The notes under the pieces were generated by a model. It was given only the letters and a program-made list of their open reading frames with translations, was not told the DNA's origin and did no database searches. A DNA stretch of 21,181 bases. It comes from Clostridium sp. (GTDB lineage Bacteria; Bacillota_A; Clostridia; Lachnospirales; Lachnospiraceae). The position numbers and the translations under genes are program-made. Shown here piece by piece: positions 1-8,293 of this stretch (position 1 is its first letter; each line of letters starts with the position of its first letter). Where the stretch lies: positions 1-21,181 of the forward strand of contig JAMPAW010000055.1 of the NCBI GenBank assembly GCA_023666975.1, written 5' to 3'.

Positions 1-1318
1 CCAAATCAATTAGTTTGTTATTAGGGCAACTCAACCTTGTTAAAGCCATGTTATTGCTCACATCCAAATTCGTTAAATTATTCTGATAACAAGACAATTC
101 TGTCAATGCTGCATTTTTACTTACATCCAAATTCGTTAATGAATTAGCTCCGCAATCTAATACTGTTAATGCTGTACAACTACTCACATCCAGATTAGTT
201 ATCTCATAATTCATGTGACAATACAATTCCGTCAAAGCTGTACAACCACTCACATCCAAATCCGTTAAATCATTACCAGCACAAGACAAGAATGTCAAAG
301 CTGTACAGTCGCTCACATCCAGTCCAGAAAAAGCATCTCTAGCGCAGTTCAAATATGTCAAAGCAGTTAGTCCCTCAAAAGACAGTTCACCCTGAAATCC
401 ACCATAATACTCACTTGGCACAGTGTCCGCCCAATTAATACCTGTCAACCGTCCGGTTTCCGCATCCCATGTATAGATATCTGTATCATTTAAGTCTGTC
501 GGTATTTCAGCGCCCAATTCATTCTGCGCTTTTATAATCTTTTGTAATATCGCCACATCTGAAGCATTTTTTCCTTCAATAATCATATCTTCTGGGGTTG
601 GATTTTCCTCTGTTGTAGCCGGCTTCTCCGTGGTCGTAGCTTCCTCTGTAGTCTTCTCGGTAGTGGTTGGGTTTTCCGTCGTCTTTTCCGCTTCCTTGAC
701 GGTCAACTTATATGTCGCCTTCACGCCGCTGCCGTCTGCCGCAGTTACGGTAATCACTGCATTTCCGGCACTTACTGCGGTTACCGTTCCCTTCTTCACA
801 GTCGCAACCTTTTCATCTGAAGATGTCCATACCACATCCTTCTTTCCGCCTTTGCTGGTCTTTACCTCCGCTTTCAGCTTTACAGTGTCGCCCACGGTCA
901 GGGTGCCGGTGGTTTCATTTAACCGAATCCCGGTTACCTTGCCTTTTACCACTTTCACCTTTACAGTTGCTTTCTTTTTGCTGTCTTTCTTTGCGGTCAC
1001 AGTAATCTTGGCACTTCCTGCCTTTTTTCCTGTAATCACACCTTTGCCGGTCACTGTGGCTATTTTCTCGTCTGAGCTTTTGTAGGCGACTTTCCGGTTT
1101 GCCGCTTTGTCCGGTGTAACGGTCACTGTCGTCTTTAATGTTGCTTTTTTGCCCTGTGCAAGATAAATCGTTTTACTGCCGGTTAGGGAGCTTACCGCAG
1201 CCACCTTTTTCACTTTCACTTTGCCAGATGCTGCCTGTGCTCCATTCGGTACTGCCAACATACCGAGCAGCAGCGTCAGAATCATCACCCATGCAGTCTG
1301 TGTTCTTCTTGTTTTCAT
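1..1318 (-). CDS. Secreted surface protein with Big2 Ig-like domains and leucine-rich repeats (3' end outside window)
   Basis: The reading frame is open from the ATG at 1318 to the window edge, so 439 residues are visible and the C-terminus is missing. The start is fixed by AGGAGG six bases upstream. Residues 1-29 form a signal peptide (KTRR, hydrophobic core, cleavage near AQA-A). Residues about 33-122 and 125-210 are two Big2-type Ig-like domains, each with a VxYxSSDExxATV or VxWTSSDExVATV core and a GxAxITVTA end. A Thr/Glu-rich linker follows at about 211-245. After a short spacer come at least five leucine-rich repeats of 21-22 residues, pattern LTxLxCxxNxLTxLDVSxxxA, with DNA periods of 63, 63, 66 and 63 bases between about 60 and 315. 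These features are typical of exported, probably wall- or envelope-associated binding proteins. No anchor is visible. The ligand is unknown. It is a single cistron behind its own promoter. Confidence 0.9.
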   Translation of the reverse strand, partial: MKTRRTQTAWVMILTLLLGMLAVPNGAQAASGKVKVKKVAAVSSLTGSKTIYLAQGKKATLKTTVTVTPDKAANRKVAYKSSDEKIATVTGKGVITGKKAGSAKITVTAKKDSKKKATVKVKVVKGKVTGIRLNETTGTLTVGDTVKLKAEVKTSKGGKKDVVWTSSDEKVATVKKGTVTAVSAGNAVITVTAADGSGVKATYKLTVKEAEKTTENPTTTEKTTEEATTTEKPATTEENPTPEDMIIEGKNASDVAILQKIIKAQNELGAEIPTDLNDTDIYTWDAETGRLTGINWADTVPSEYYGGFQGELSFEGLTALTYLNCARDAFSGLDVSDCTALTFLSCAGNDLTDLDVSGCTALTELYCHMNYEITNLDVSSCTALTVLDCGANSLTNLDVSKNAALTELSCYQNNLTNLDVSNNMALTRLSCPNNKLIDL

Positions 1319-1426
1319 GAATTGCCTCCTTTTCCAAGACTTATAGAGATGAGCAAAACCCGCTATTTCCAAAACTTAATTGACCGTTAAAAACAGAATT
1401 TTGCTTATCCTGATTTGCATTGTATC
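1319..1426 (-). promoter_or_regulatory. Foldable 5' leader of the LRR gene
   Basis: On the minus-strand transcript an 11-nt segment at 1399-1409 (GATAAGCAAAA) can pair with 1348-1358 (TTTTGCTCATC) with one mismatch, enclosing about 40 nt. The ribosome binding site lies further downstream and is not in this stem. No known riboswitch class can be named with confidence. A start-proximal AT-rich stem of this length may also arise by chance. Confidence 0.35.
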
Positions 1427-1432
1427 TTATTT

Positions 1433-1461
1433 ATTATAGTGTCTATTAAGCACAATGTCAA
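1433..1461 (-). promoter_or_regulatory. Consensus sigma-A promoter of the LRR surface protein
   Basis: Read on the minus strand, TTGACA (1456-1461) is followed after 17 bases by TATAAT (1433-1438), a perfect match to both hexamers. Transcription would start near 1426. That gives a leader of about 108 nt before the ATG at 1318, long enough for post-transcriptional control. Confidence 0.8.
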
Positions 1462-1512
1462 TTAATTATGTTTCTGTAAGACACACATCTGTTTTCCATT
1501 TTTTCATTGTTA

Positions 1513-1571
1513 TATAATAAATTCATTATGGATATCCGAATGAAATTTCCGAAAAATTATATGAAATTCAT
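1513..1571 (+). promoter_or_regulatory. Candidate promoter/operator region of the XRE gene
   Basis: The divergent intergenic region contains a TATAAT at 1513-1518 without a good -35. An imperfect dyad at 1521-1547 is centred on GGATATCC (1530-1537) and flanked by ATTCAT and ATGAAAT. A second small dyad, ATGAAATTCAT, lies at 1561-1571. Dyads before an XRE gene commonly serve autoregulation; that role is inferred here. Confidence 0.35.
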
Positions 1572-1618
1572 GTATTACGCAGACAATGGATAACCATACT
1601 CTAGAGGGAGGTGAATGA

Positions 1619-2026
1619 ATGTCATCATTTGCTACACGATTAAAGAAACTTCGGAATACCCGCAATGTTACCCAGCAGGATTTGGCCGATTATCTGAATG
1701 TGACCAGACCAACGATTGCAGGGTATGAGACCAAGGGAAAGGAACCGGATTACCATACACTTTTCATGATTGCTGCCTATTTTGATGTATCGGTTGATTA
1801 TCTTTTGACCGGCAGGGATTTCCCTAATTCTTTGACGCCCTCTCCCTATACACCATTTGATGAATTATATGAAAGCTATATGTCACTCAAGCCGGAAACA
1901 AGAACTGTATTTCCGCTGCTCATTGAACGGACATGCAAAATGGACGACTCCGATGTAAACCGGCTCTTAGAATATGCTTCCCTTCTTCTCTATCAGCCAA
2001 AGTATCATACACAAAACGAAAAATAA
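1619..2026 (+). CDS. XRE-family HTH transcriptional regulator
   Basis: This 135-residue protein begins at the second of two overlapping ATGs; the first (1615) opens only a short frame. A strong GGGAGGTG site precedes it. Residues about 4-64 form a Cro/CI helix-turn-helix of the HTH_3 type (ATRLKKLRNTRNVTQQDLADY, then VTRPTIAGYETKGKEPD as recognition region, ending VSVDYLLTG). The remaining 70 residues, rich in aromatic and acidic positions, are a probable oligomerisation or effector region with no recognised domain. It is divergent from the LRR surface gene and convergent with an ATPase gene, so it could control itself and the surface gene, although nothing proves the target. Transcription ends at the hairpin overlapping its stop codon. 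Confidence 0.88.
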   Translation: MSSFATRLKKLRNTRNVTQQDLADYLNVTRPTIAGYETKGKEPDYHTLFMIAAYFDVSVDYLLTGRDFPNSLTPSPYTPFDELYESYMSLKPETRTVFPLLIERTCKMDDSDVNRLLEYASLLLYQPKYHTQNEK

Positions 2027-2065
2027 TCCGGACATTTCATTTGACAAATGTCTGGATTATTTTTT
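2022..2065. terminator. Bidirectional intrinsic terminator
   Basis: AATAATCCGGACATTT (2022-2037) pairs with AAATGTCTGGATTATT (2046-2061) with one G-T wobble and an 8-base loop. A T-run follows on the plus strand at 2060-2065, and an A-rich flank precedes it on the plus strand, giving a T-run for the minus strand. It lies between two convergent genes (XRE ending 2026, ATPase ending 2102) and can serve both. Confidence 0.85.
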
Positions 2066-2101
2066 CTTGGAGATAATAGCTTTTTATAAATATTGTAAAT
2101 A

Positions 2102-3301
2102 CTATTTCAACAGCCAGTCTAACACATTGATCTGTTTGATTCCATTATGTGAGGTAAATGGCGTAAAGTCCATTGTCAGTAAATATTTAGCGTTATGATC
2201 CTTAATATTTTCCAACGGCTCCAGTTCTCTTGCCAATGTATGAGCATCCATGACTGTATACGCAACCTGATAGTATTCTTCTCCCTCTGCGCCAATGGCA
2301 ATAAAATCAACCTCTGCGTTACCGATTTTCCCAATGTAAACTTCATAGCCGCGGCGCAAAAGTTCCAGATAGACAACATTTTCCAATATATGTCCCATAT
2401 CTGCTGATTTGCTGCCGAGCAGATAATACCGCAAACCAATATCGGATAAATAGTATTTACTTCCCGTGACAAGATATTGTCTTCCTTTAATATCGTAACG
2501 GTCAGCTTTGTATAATATAAAGCTGTTTACCAATGCGGACAAATAAGTTTCTACCGTTGGCGTGGAAATTTTCCTGCCTGCCGACGTCATTGTATTGGCA
2601 ATCCTCGTTGCGGAACACAAATTGCCGATATTATCAAACATAAAACGAATCACACTGTCCAGCATGCCGGCATCTGCTATACGGTAACGGGCTACGATAT
2701 CTTTCAGGAGAATCGAGTGATACACTCCGTCCAGATAGCCATGAACGTCCCGTGGTGTCTCTAACTGCAAAACATACGGAAGGGAACCGTTTTGTATATA
2801 ATTCTGGTATTTCATCATCAAATCGGTCTTGTCCTCAAATGCAGACATATATTCTTTAAACGATAACGGCAGCATCTTGATTTCCATATACCGTCCGGAA
2901 AGTAAGGTTGCCAATTCGCCGGATAAAAGAAACGCATTTGAACCGGTAATGTATACATCACAATTTTCTTTAATCAATAATCCGTCTACTGCTTTTTGAA
3001 ATTCCGGAATTGCCTGTACTTCATCAATAAAAATATAGTTCATCTTATCCGGAACCAACTGCTCTTTTATCCTGTTATATAAATCCATATAGCCCTGAAT
3101 ATCCTGATAATCCGGGTTTTCCAGATTCATTCGGATAATCTGATGATCCGCAGTATCGTTTTCCAACAGATAATTGCAGTATAAATCAAACAAAGTCGAT
3201 TTACCGCAGCGCCGTATTCCCGTAATGACTTTGATAATCTGTTTGTCCCGTAAGCGGATAAGCTGGTCGAGATAGTTCTGACGTTTTATCCATTTCTGCA
3301 T
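2102..3301 (-). CDS. DUF4143-type AAA ATPase (AAA_14 family)
   Basis: A 399-residue protein. I start at the ATG at 3301 because GGAGGTGG lies five bases upstream; a longer frame from TTG at 3316 would bury that site. Walker A is GIRRCGKST at residues 28-36 and Walker B is FIDEVQ at 91-96, followed by the family signature ITGSNAFLLSGELATLLSGR. The C-terminal half matches DUF4143, which often carries a nuclease-like fold; GNAEVDFIA near the C-terminus resembles the acidic motif of that fold. The family is widespread and often mobile in anaerobes and gut bacteria, and its role is unknown (defence or surface-related ideas are unproven). It has its own consensus promoter and a terminator just beyond its end, so it behaves as an independent unit after the radical SAM genes. 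Confidence 0.88.
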   Translation of the reverse strand: MQKWIKRQNYLDQLIRLRDKQIIKVITGIRRCGKSTLFDLYCNYLLENDTADHQIIRMNLENPDYQDIQGYMDLYNRIKEQLVPDKMNYIFIDEVQAIPEFQKAVDGLLIKENCDVYITGSNAFLLSGELATLLSGRYMEIKMLPLSFKEYMSAFEDKTDLMMKYQNYIQNGSLPYVLQLETPRDVHGYLDGVYHSILLKDIVARYRIADAGMLDSVIRFMFDNIGNLCSATRIANTMTSAGRKISTPTVETYLSALVNSFILYKADRYDIKGRQYLVTGSKYYLSDIGLRYYLLGSKSADMGHILENVVYLELLRRGYEVYIGKIGNAEVDFIAIGAEGEEYYQVAYTVMDAHTLARELEPLENIKDHNAKYLLTMDFTPFTSHNGIKQINVLDWLLK

Positions 3302-3325
3302 ATCAGCCACCTCCAATATAAAATC

Positions 3326-3354
3326 AATTTAACATAAATATAAGTTTTTGTCAA
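3326..3354 (-). promoter_or_regulatory. Sigma-A promoter of the DUF4143 ATPase
   Basis: On the minus strand, TTGACA (3349-3354), a 17-base spacer and TAAATT (3326-3331) lie about 25 bases before the ATG at 3301. This separates the ATPase transcriptionally from the radical SAM genes upstream. Confidence 0.65.
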
Positions 3355-3437
3355 TTTTGTAGAATACGTTTTACAAAACCATCAAAATCATATAGTTTTT
3401 TAAAATCTATTTTATATTATTACCATTTGAAGCGGTT

Positions 3438-4259
3438 TTATTCCTCAATCCGCTGCCCGCTTGCCAACAGGGAGCAGTATGCGCCGTTTTCGTCTTTCAT
3501 ATAAGTTTCCAGACGATGAATCCGATAATCAAACCGATTATACGGATAATCAATTTCCCGGCAGACTGCCTCAATCACCAGTTCCGGTTTCAGATTGTAT
3601 TCACTTCCGGTAGCAAGCAGCATATAAAGCTTATCTTCTTTCAGCCCGTCTTCCACATACTGGTTTTGCAAAACTTTCCCTGTGGTATCCTCTTGTCTTT
3701 CTTCATGACCGATTACACTGGTATCGCCGGAAAGAATCTTTGCCGAAGCGTAACTTTCAACGGAAAGTTTCAAAATGCCCGGCTTAATATCCTCGACCTT
3801 TTCATTTTTCTTCGTTTTCTTAAGAATCTCAATACTTTCTTTTTCCAACAAATGTGGTACATAGGAAAGAAGCCGCTCTTTTACCTCTGTGGGAACGGTA
3901 TCTAATGCCGTAATCATATAGTCAGAAGCCGCTACAATGGACATCGCCTTTTTAGCATTTTCCGGGAGTAATACAACATCTTTCACCTCCATGTCCGCCG
4001 CCATCTGTTCATTTAAACGTCTGACAAATTCGTCTGAGGATACAAGAGAATGAAATTCCGCATCAAAATATTCGCCCTCACTGGTCACGCCAAGTGCCAG
4101 CGGTGCCGCAAAGGACATGAGCTGGTGAGGAGAAAACCCCTGTGAATAGGCAATATCAAGCTTGGCACGCTTGACTGCTTTCTGAAAATAGCGCATCACG
4201 TCCAAATGCCCGATAAATTTTAACCGTTCGGATTTGGTATATTTAATTCTTACCTTCAT
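3438..4259 (-). CDS. DUF2344 / TIGR03936 radical SAM-associated protein
   Basis: A 273-residue protein. The start at 4259 is chosen because GGAGGTG lies a few bases upstream, inside the last codons of the preceding gene; a longer frame reaching 4289 has no such site. The N-terminus (MKVRIKYTKSERLKFIGHLD, then the SQGFSPHQLMSFAAPLALG block) is the DUF2344 hallmark. The protein has no CxxxCxxC motif itself. In clostridia it is encoded directly after, or fused to, the TIGR03960 radical SAM protein, and the two are thought to work together on an unidentified substrate. Here the genes overlap by 17 bases, implying translational coupling. The middle (about residues 160-205) is charged and low in conservation. 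Confidence 0.9.
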   Translation of the reverse strand: MKVRIKYTKSERLKFIGHLDVMRYFQKAVKRAKLDIAYSQGFSPHQLMSFAAPLALGVTSEGEYFDAEFHSLVSSDEFVRRLNEQMAADMEVKDVVLLPENAKKAMSIVAASDYMITALDTVPTEVKERLLSYVPHLLEKESIEILKKTKKNEKVEDIKPGILKLSVESYASAKILSGDTSVIGHEERQEDTTGKVLQNQYVEDGLKEDKLYMLLATGSEYNLKPELVIEAVCREIDYPYNRFDYRIHRLETYMKDENGAYCSLLASGQRIEE

Positions 4260-6108
4260 AGCATACACCTCCGCCAAACTTAGCAGCACCGCAGCCGGAG
4301 CATTTTTCCCGGCAGTTTGGTGTCACAATCCCCTGTTTTGCACGCTCCCATTCCTGTGCTAAAAAACGCTTTGTCACACCGATATCAATAAAGTCCCACG
4401 GGAGCTTTTCCTCGATATCACGTTCTCTGGTCGTATAAAATTCCTTTGTGATTCCGTTTTTCTCAAAGGCCTGCAGCCAGCGGTCATTATCAAAAAATTC
4501 TGTCCATGCAGCAAAAATGCCGCCAGCCATATATACGTCATATAATACTTGGGAAAGTCTGCGGTCTCCACGCGCCAGCACACCCTCCAATACCGATACA
4601 TCGGTATCGTGGTACTGGTATTTCATCGCTTTCCCGTTTAACTGCTTCCGGAAAGTGTCCTTTACATGGTGTGCCCGCTCAGTGTAAACCTCCGGTTCCA
4701 GCATTGGCGCCCACTGAAACGGCGTAAACGGCTTTGGCACAAAAAAGGAGGAGGAAGCCGTGATTTGGATTTTGCCGCTGCGCTCCTCCTTGGGAATCGT
4801 GTAATATGCCTCGGCAACTTTTTCACAAAGGGCAGGAATCCCCTCCGCATCCTCCATTGTCTCCGTCGGAAGCCCTAACATAAAGTAGAATTTTACCTTG
4901 TTCCAGCCGCCTTTAAATGCTTCCATGGAACCGTTTAGAATCACCTCTTCGGTAAGCCCTTTATTAATCACATCGCGAAGCCGCTGTGTTCCGGCTTCCG
5001 GTGCAAAGGTCAGCGAGCTTTTCTTGATATCCTGTACCTTCTGCATGACATCTAAAGCAAAGGAATCAATACGAAGGGAAGGCAGCGAAATGTTGACATG
5101 CTGGTCTGTCATCTCATCAATCAGAAAATAGGTAAGCTCCTTTAAACATTCATAATCTGACGAACTTAAAGAGCTTAAGGTGATTTCCTCATGTCCGGTT
5201 GATTCCAGCATTGCTTTTGCGTAACCCTTAATTGTTTGCAGATTTTTCTGGCGTGTCGGACGGTAAATCATTCCCGCCTGGCAGAAACGGCAGCCACGGA
5301 TACAGCCGCGCATAATCTCCAAGGTCACTCTGTCCTGTGTCACCTGCATAAATGGTACTAACGGTTTTGTCGGATACGGCACTTCATCAAAGTCCAATAC
5401 AATTTCCTTGGTAATGGTTTTTGGAACATCTGGATATATGGGTTCAAAACCCGCCAGTGTCCCGTCGTCATTGTATTCAGCCTCATACATGGACGGCACA
5501 TAAATGCCCGGTATCTTAGAAAGAGCATGCAGTATCTCTTCCCTTGCCGAACCATTTTGCCTCATTCTCCGGTAAACGTCAAAAATTTCCTCATAGCGGG
5601 TCTCTCCCTCACCGATATAAAACAAGTCAAAAAATTCTGCAACCGGCTCCGGATTATAGCTGCAGGGTCCTCCGCCTATCACAAGCGGTTCCTCTGCCTT
5701 GCGGTCACGCGCCCAAATCGGAATGCCGGCCAGATCAATCACCTGCAGTACATTGGTATAGCACATTTCATATTGAAGAGTGATACCAAGGAAATCAAAA
5801 TCCCGAACCGGCGATTGTGTCTCTAAAGAAAACAGCGGAATATTTTGGTCACGCATAATCTTATCCAAATCCGGCCATGGCGAATAGACACGTTCACAAT
5901 AAACGCCGTCCATTTTGTTAAACATATCATACAAGATTTGAATGCCTAAATGGCTCATCCCAATCTCATACACATCGGGAAAACACATGCAATAGCGGAT
6001 ATCGACATCTTTTAAATCCTTCTGGACCATGTTGACTTCCCCACCGATGTATCTTGCCGGTTTTTCGACCGCCATTAAAATCTCATCTGAAAGTGCTAAT
6101 TTGTTCAT
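4243..6108 (-). CDS. TIGR03960 family B12-binding-like radical SAM protein
   Basis: A 621-residue protein with AGGAG upstream of its ATG. Residues about 20-200 resemble a cobalamin-binding-type Rossmann domain (PDVYEIGMSHLG, LVIGGGPCSYNPEP, FYIGEGE), although the classical DxHxxG motif is not evident. The radical SAM core carries C269-x3-C273-x2-C276 (RGCIRGCRFCQ), the expected 4Fe-4S ligands, followed by LSSLSSSDY and FAPEAGTQRLRDVINKGL. The C-terminus ends in a Cys/Gly-rich tail (CREKCSGCGAAKFGGG) that may bind metal. The reaction is unknown; some annotators suspect RNA or ribosome-related modification because of frequent linkage to rng-rplU-rpmA. That linkage is absent here. Confidence 0.93.
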   Translation of the reverse strand: MNKLALSDEILMAVEKPARYIGGEVNMVQKDLKDVDIRYCMCFPDVYEIGMSHLGIQILYDMFNKMDGVYCERVYSPWPDLDKIMRDQNIPLFSLETQSPVRDFDFLGITLQYEMCYTNVLQVIDLAGIPIWARDRKAEEPLVIGGGPCSYNPEPVAEFFDLFYIGEGETRYEEIFDVYRRMRQNGSAREEILHALSKIPGIYVPSMYEAEYNDDGTLAGFEPIYPDVPKTITKEIVLDFDEVPYPTKPLVPFMQVTQDRVTLEIMRGCIRGCRFCQAGMIYRPTRQKNLQTIKGYAKAMLESTGHEEITLSSLSSSDYECLKELTYFLIDEMTDQHVNISLPSLRIDSFALDVMQKVQDIKKSSLTFAPEAGTQRLRDVINKGLTEEVILNGSMEAFKGGWNKVKFYFMLGLPTETMEDAEGIPALCEKVAEAYYTIPKEERSGKIQITASSSFFVPKPFTPFQWAPMLEPEVYTERAHHVKDTFRKQLNGKAMKYQYHDTDVSVLEGVLARGDRRLSQVLYDVYMAGGIFAAWTEFFDNDRWLQAFEKNGITKEFYTTRERDIEEKLPWDFIDIGVTKRFLAQEWERAKQGIVTPNCREKCSGCGAAKFGGGVCYEGKN

Positions 6109-6151
6109 TATTTCTCCTCTTTTTGGTTACGGCTTTTCTGTCACGCTCCTG

Positions 6152-6529
6152 TTACTCCTCATTGATGTATTCCTGTGTGATATCCTTTATCCAGTGATAT
6201 CCCTGCCTGCAGTAACCAATTGCCTCCTTTACCAGTGGCTCCTCTTCTTCCAGCTCCGCTATTGTGGTACGCAAATCACGGTATACCATGGAAGCACCCT
6301 TCTTGATATCCTGTCCTCCATAGAGATAGCAGGAAAACAGCATAACACTGCTTAAAAATACAAAAATTTTGAATTTAAAGAAAAATGACATTCCGGTATG
6401 TTCTGTCTGCATACTGTCATAATAGTAATAACCGGCACGGCTGGGAATTTCTCTGCCGTGGACTTCATTTTTATTCATTGCATGCTGCCGGCGTAAATGT
6501 TCCCGGACCTCAGAATACATTTCGTTCAA
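6152..6529 (-). CDS. Small single-pass membrane protein of unknown function
   Basis: A 125-residue protein, unrecognised. I keep the TTG start at 6529 because GGAG sits eight bases upstream; the ATG three codons later would be 17 bases away. Residues 1-46 are hydrophilic and basic (HLRRQHAMNKNE), residues about 48-70 form one hydrophobic transmembrane segment, and residues about 72-125 are acidic and probably helical (TTIAELEEEEPLVKEAIGYCRQ). The positive N-terminal side suggests cytoplasmic N-terminus and outer C-terminal domain. It lies 43 bases before the radical SAM gene on the same strand and may share its transcript. Proteins of this layout precede radical SAM pairs in some Lachnospiraceae, but I cannot verify homology. 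Confidence 0.7.
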   Translation of the reverse strand: MNEMYSEVREHLRRQHAMNKNEVHGREIPSRAGYYYYDSMQTEHTGMSFFFKFKIFVFLSSVMLFSCYLYGGQDIKKGASMVYRDLRTTIAELEEEEPLVKEAIGYCRQGYHWIKDITQEYINEE

Positions 6530-6558
6530 AGAAATATCTCCAAAAGCTTGTTTACTAC

Positions 6559-6564
6559 ATTATA
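6559..6564 (-). promoter_or_regulatory. Possible -10 element before the small membrane protein/radical SAM genes
   Basis: A TATAAT on the minus strand lies about 30 bases before the TTG start, in the only AT-rich gap between the UPF0210 gene and this gene. No convincing -35 is seen at 16-18 bases, so the call is weak and these genes may instead be read from upstream. Confidence 0.3.
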
Positions 6565-6606
6565 TGATACAACAATAAAATTATATTCCAGTGGTTGTAT
6601 TTTTGC

Positions 6607-7971
6607 TTAATTCTTAAAGCTGTGAATGGGTGCCGGAATCCGGCCTCCACGGTTAATAAAGGCGTCACAGCTGTACTCATTGACTTTCATAATCGGTGCA
6701 TAGCCTAGAAGTCCGCCAAACTCTACGGTATCGCCAGACTTTTTACCAATCGCCGGAATAATGCGCACTGCCGTTGTCTTCTGGTTGACCATACCGATTG
6801 CCATTTCGTCCGCAATGATACCGGAAATGGTGGTGGCCTTTGTGTTCCCCGGTATGGCAATCATGTCAAGCCCGACAGAGCAGACACAGGTCATTGCTTC
6901 TAATTTCTCCAGAGTAAGTGCTCCGCATGCCGCTGCGTCAATCATCCGCTGGTCCTCTGAAACCGGAATAAATGCACCGGAAAGACCGCCCACATAGGAA
7001 GAAGCCATTACACCGCCTTTTTTCACCTGATCATTTAACAGGGCAAGTGCCGCTGTTGTACCGGGAGCACCGGCATATTCAAGCCCGATTTCCTCCAATA
7101 TCTCACCTACACTGTCCCCCACTGCCGGTGTAGGGGCAAGGGACAAATCAATGATTCCAAACGGTATGCCAAGACGTTTGGAGGCTTCCTTTGCCACCAG
7201 CTGTCCGACACGGGTCACCTTAAAGGCTGTCTTTTTAATCGTTTCGCAGAGAACCTCAAAATTCTCACCGCGCACCTGCTCTAGTGCACGTTTTACGACA
7301 CCCGGTCCGGACACCCCTACATTGATGATACGCTCTGCCTCCGTCACGCCGTGAAATGCACCCGCCATAAACGGATTATCGTCCGGCGCATTACAAAATA
7401 CAACAAACTTGGCCGGACCAATGCAGTCCCTGTCAGCAGTCCGCTCAGCACTTTCTTTTACAATCTCACCAATCAACTTGACTGCGTCCATATTGATACC
7501 GGTTTTGGTGGAACCGACATTGACACTGCTGCACACAAAATTCGTTACACTGAGCGCTTCCGGAATCGAACGGATTAACATTTCATCATACGGGGTCATT
7601 CCCTTGGAAACCAATGCGGAATAACCGCCGATAAAATTCACACCGACTTTTTTGGCGGCTTCGTCAAGAATTTTTGCAATCTCTACATAATCGGCACTGG
7701 ATTTACAACAGGCACTTCCAATCATGGCAATCGGAGTAAGGGAAATTCTCTTATTGACAATGGGAATGCCAAACTCCATTTCCAACTCTTTGCCAACCTT
7801 GACTAAATCCTTGGCTGATGTTGTGATCTTCTCATACACTTTATTACAGGTTGTCTTTAAATCTTCCGAAATGCAGTCCAGCAGGGATATCCCCATGGTA
7901 ATGGTACGGACATCAAGGTTCTCCTCATGAATCATTGCATTTGTTTCCATTACTTCATTTATATTAATCAT
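6607..7971 (-). CDS. UPF0210 / PFL family protein (DUF711)
   Basis: A 454-residue protein matching the full usual length of the UPF0210 (DUF711, PFL family) group. Recognisable blocks include [14 protein letters not shown] near the N-terminus, [34 protein letters not shown] central region, [33 protein letters not shown] and the C-terminal [10 protein letters not shown]. The enzymatic role is unknown; structures of relatives show a pyruvate formate-lyase-like barrel, but the glycyl radical motif of true formate lyases is not present. It follows the ACT protein (UPF0237) by 17 bases, a pairing conserved across Firmicutes and other phyla, which suggests that the ACT protein senses an amino acid or similar ligand for it. 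GAGGA precedes the ATG. Confidence 0.95.
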   Translation of the reverse strand: MININEVMETNAMIHEENLDVRTITMGISLLDCISEDLKTTCNKVYEKITTSAKDLVKVGKELEMEFGIPIVNKRISLTPIAMIGSACCKSSADYVEIAKILDEAAKKVGVNFIGGYSALVSKGMTPYDEMLIRSIPEALSVTNFVCSSVNVGSTKTGINMDAVKLIGEIVKESAERTADRDCIGPAKFVVFCNAPDDNPFMAGAFHGVTEAERIINVGVSGPGVVKRALEQVRGENFEVLCETIKKTAFKVTRVGQLVAKEASKRLGIPFGIIDLSLAPTPAVGDSVGEILEEIGLEYAGAPGTTAALALLNDQVKKGGVMASSYVGGLSGAFIPVSEDQRMIDAAACGALTLEKLEAMTCVCSVGLDMIAIPGNTKATTISGIIADEMAIGMVNQKTTAVRIIPAIGKKSGDTVEFGGLLGYAPIMKVNEYSCDAFINRGGRIPAPIHSFKN

Positions 7972-7988
7972 CTTTTTTCCTCTTCATC

Positions 7989-8261
7989 TTATAATCTATG
8001 CATCATATCAAAAATTTCTTCCTGCTGCAGTGTAATCGTAACACCAATCTCGTCGCCAATCTGTTTCAGTTCCGAAGCGATTGTTGCAAAGTCCTTCTGT
8101 GAATCCTGGATATTGACAATCATAATCATGTTAAACCAGTTCTCCACAATGGTCTGCGCAATATCCAGAATGTTAATCTGATTACCTGCCAGATATTTAC
8201 AGACATTGAAAATAATCCCTACCTTGTCTTTGCCGACTACTGAAATTACTGTTTTTTTCAT
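7989..8261 (-). CDS. ACT domain protein, UPF0237 family
   Basis: A 90-residue protein made of one or almost two ACT-type units. The start motif KTVISVVGKDKVGIIFNVC, then NILDIAQTIVENWFNMIMIV, is the UPF0237 signature. Relatives include the regulatory GcvR-like proteins, which bind small ligands as dimers. It is the short partner encoded immediately before the UPF0210 gene and has AGGAG nine bases before its ATG. It starts 32 bases after the metallo-hydrolase gene, with no terminator between them, so the three probably share a transcript. Binding of an amino acid is inferred from the fold only. Confidence 0.92.
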   Translation of the reverse strand: MKKTVISVVGKDKVGIIFNVCKYLAGNQINILDIAQTIVENWFNMIMIVNIQDSQKDFATIASELKQIGDEIGVTITLQQEEIFDMMHRL

Positions 8262-8293
8262 TGTTATATTCTCCTATTTCTCTTTATTGTTTG

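Noticed and set aside
630..1085. Plus-strand frame of 151 codons
   Set aside because: It is antisense to the Big2/Thr-rich part of the surface protein gene, is low-complexity Val/Phe/Thr, and has no ribosome binding site.
1348..1409. Class I c-di-GMP riboswitch before the LRR gene
   Set aside because: Only the UAGCGGGUUU-like segment resembles it; the conserved core and tetraloop/receptor arrangement are not seen. Kept only as an open check.
3302..3316. Longer TTG-start form of the DUF4143 ATPase
   Set aside because: It would cover the GGAGGTGG ribosome binding site that fits the ATG at 3301.
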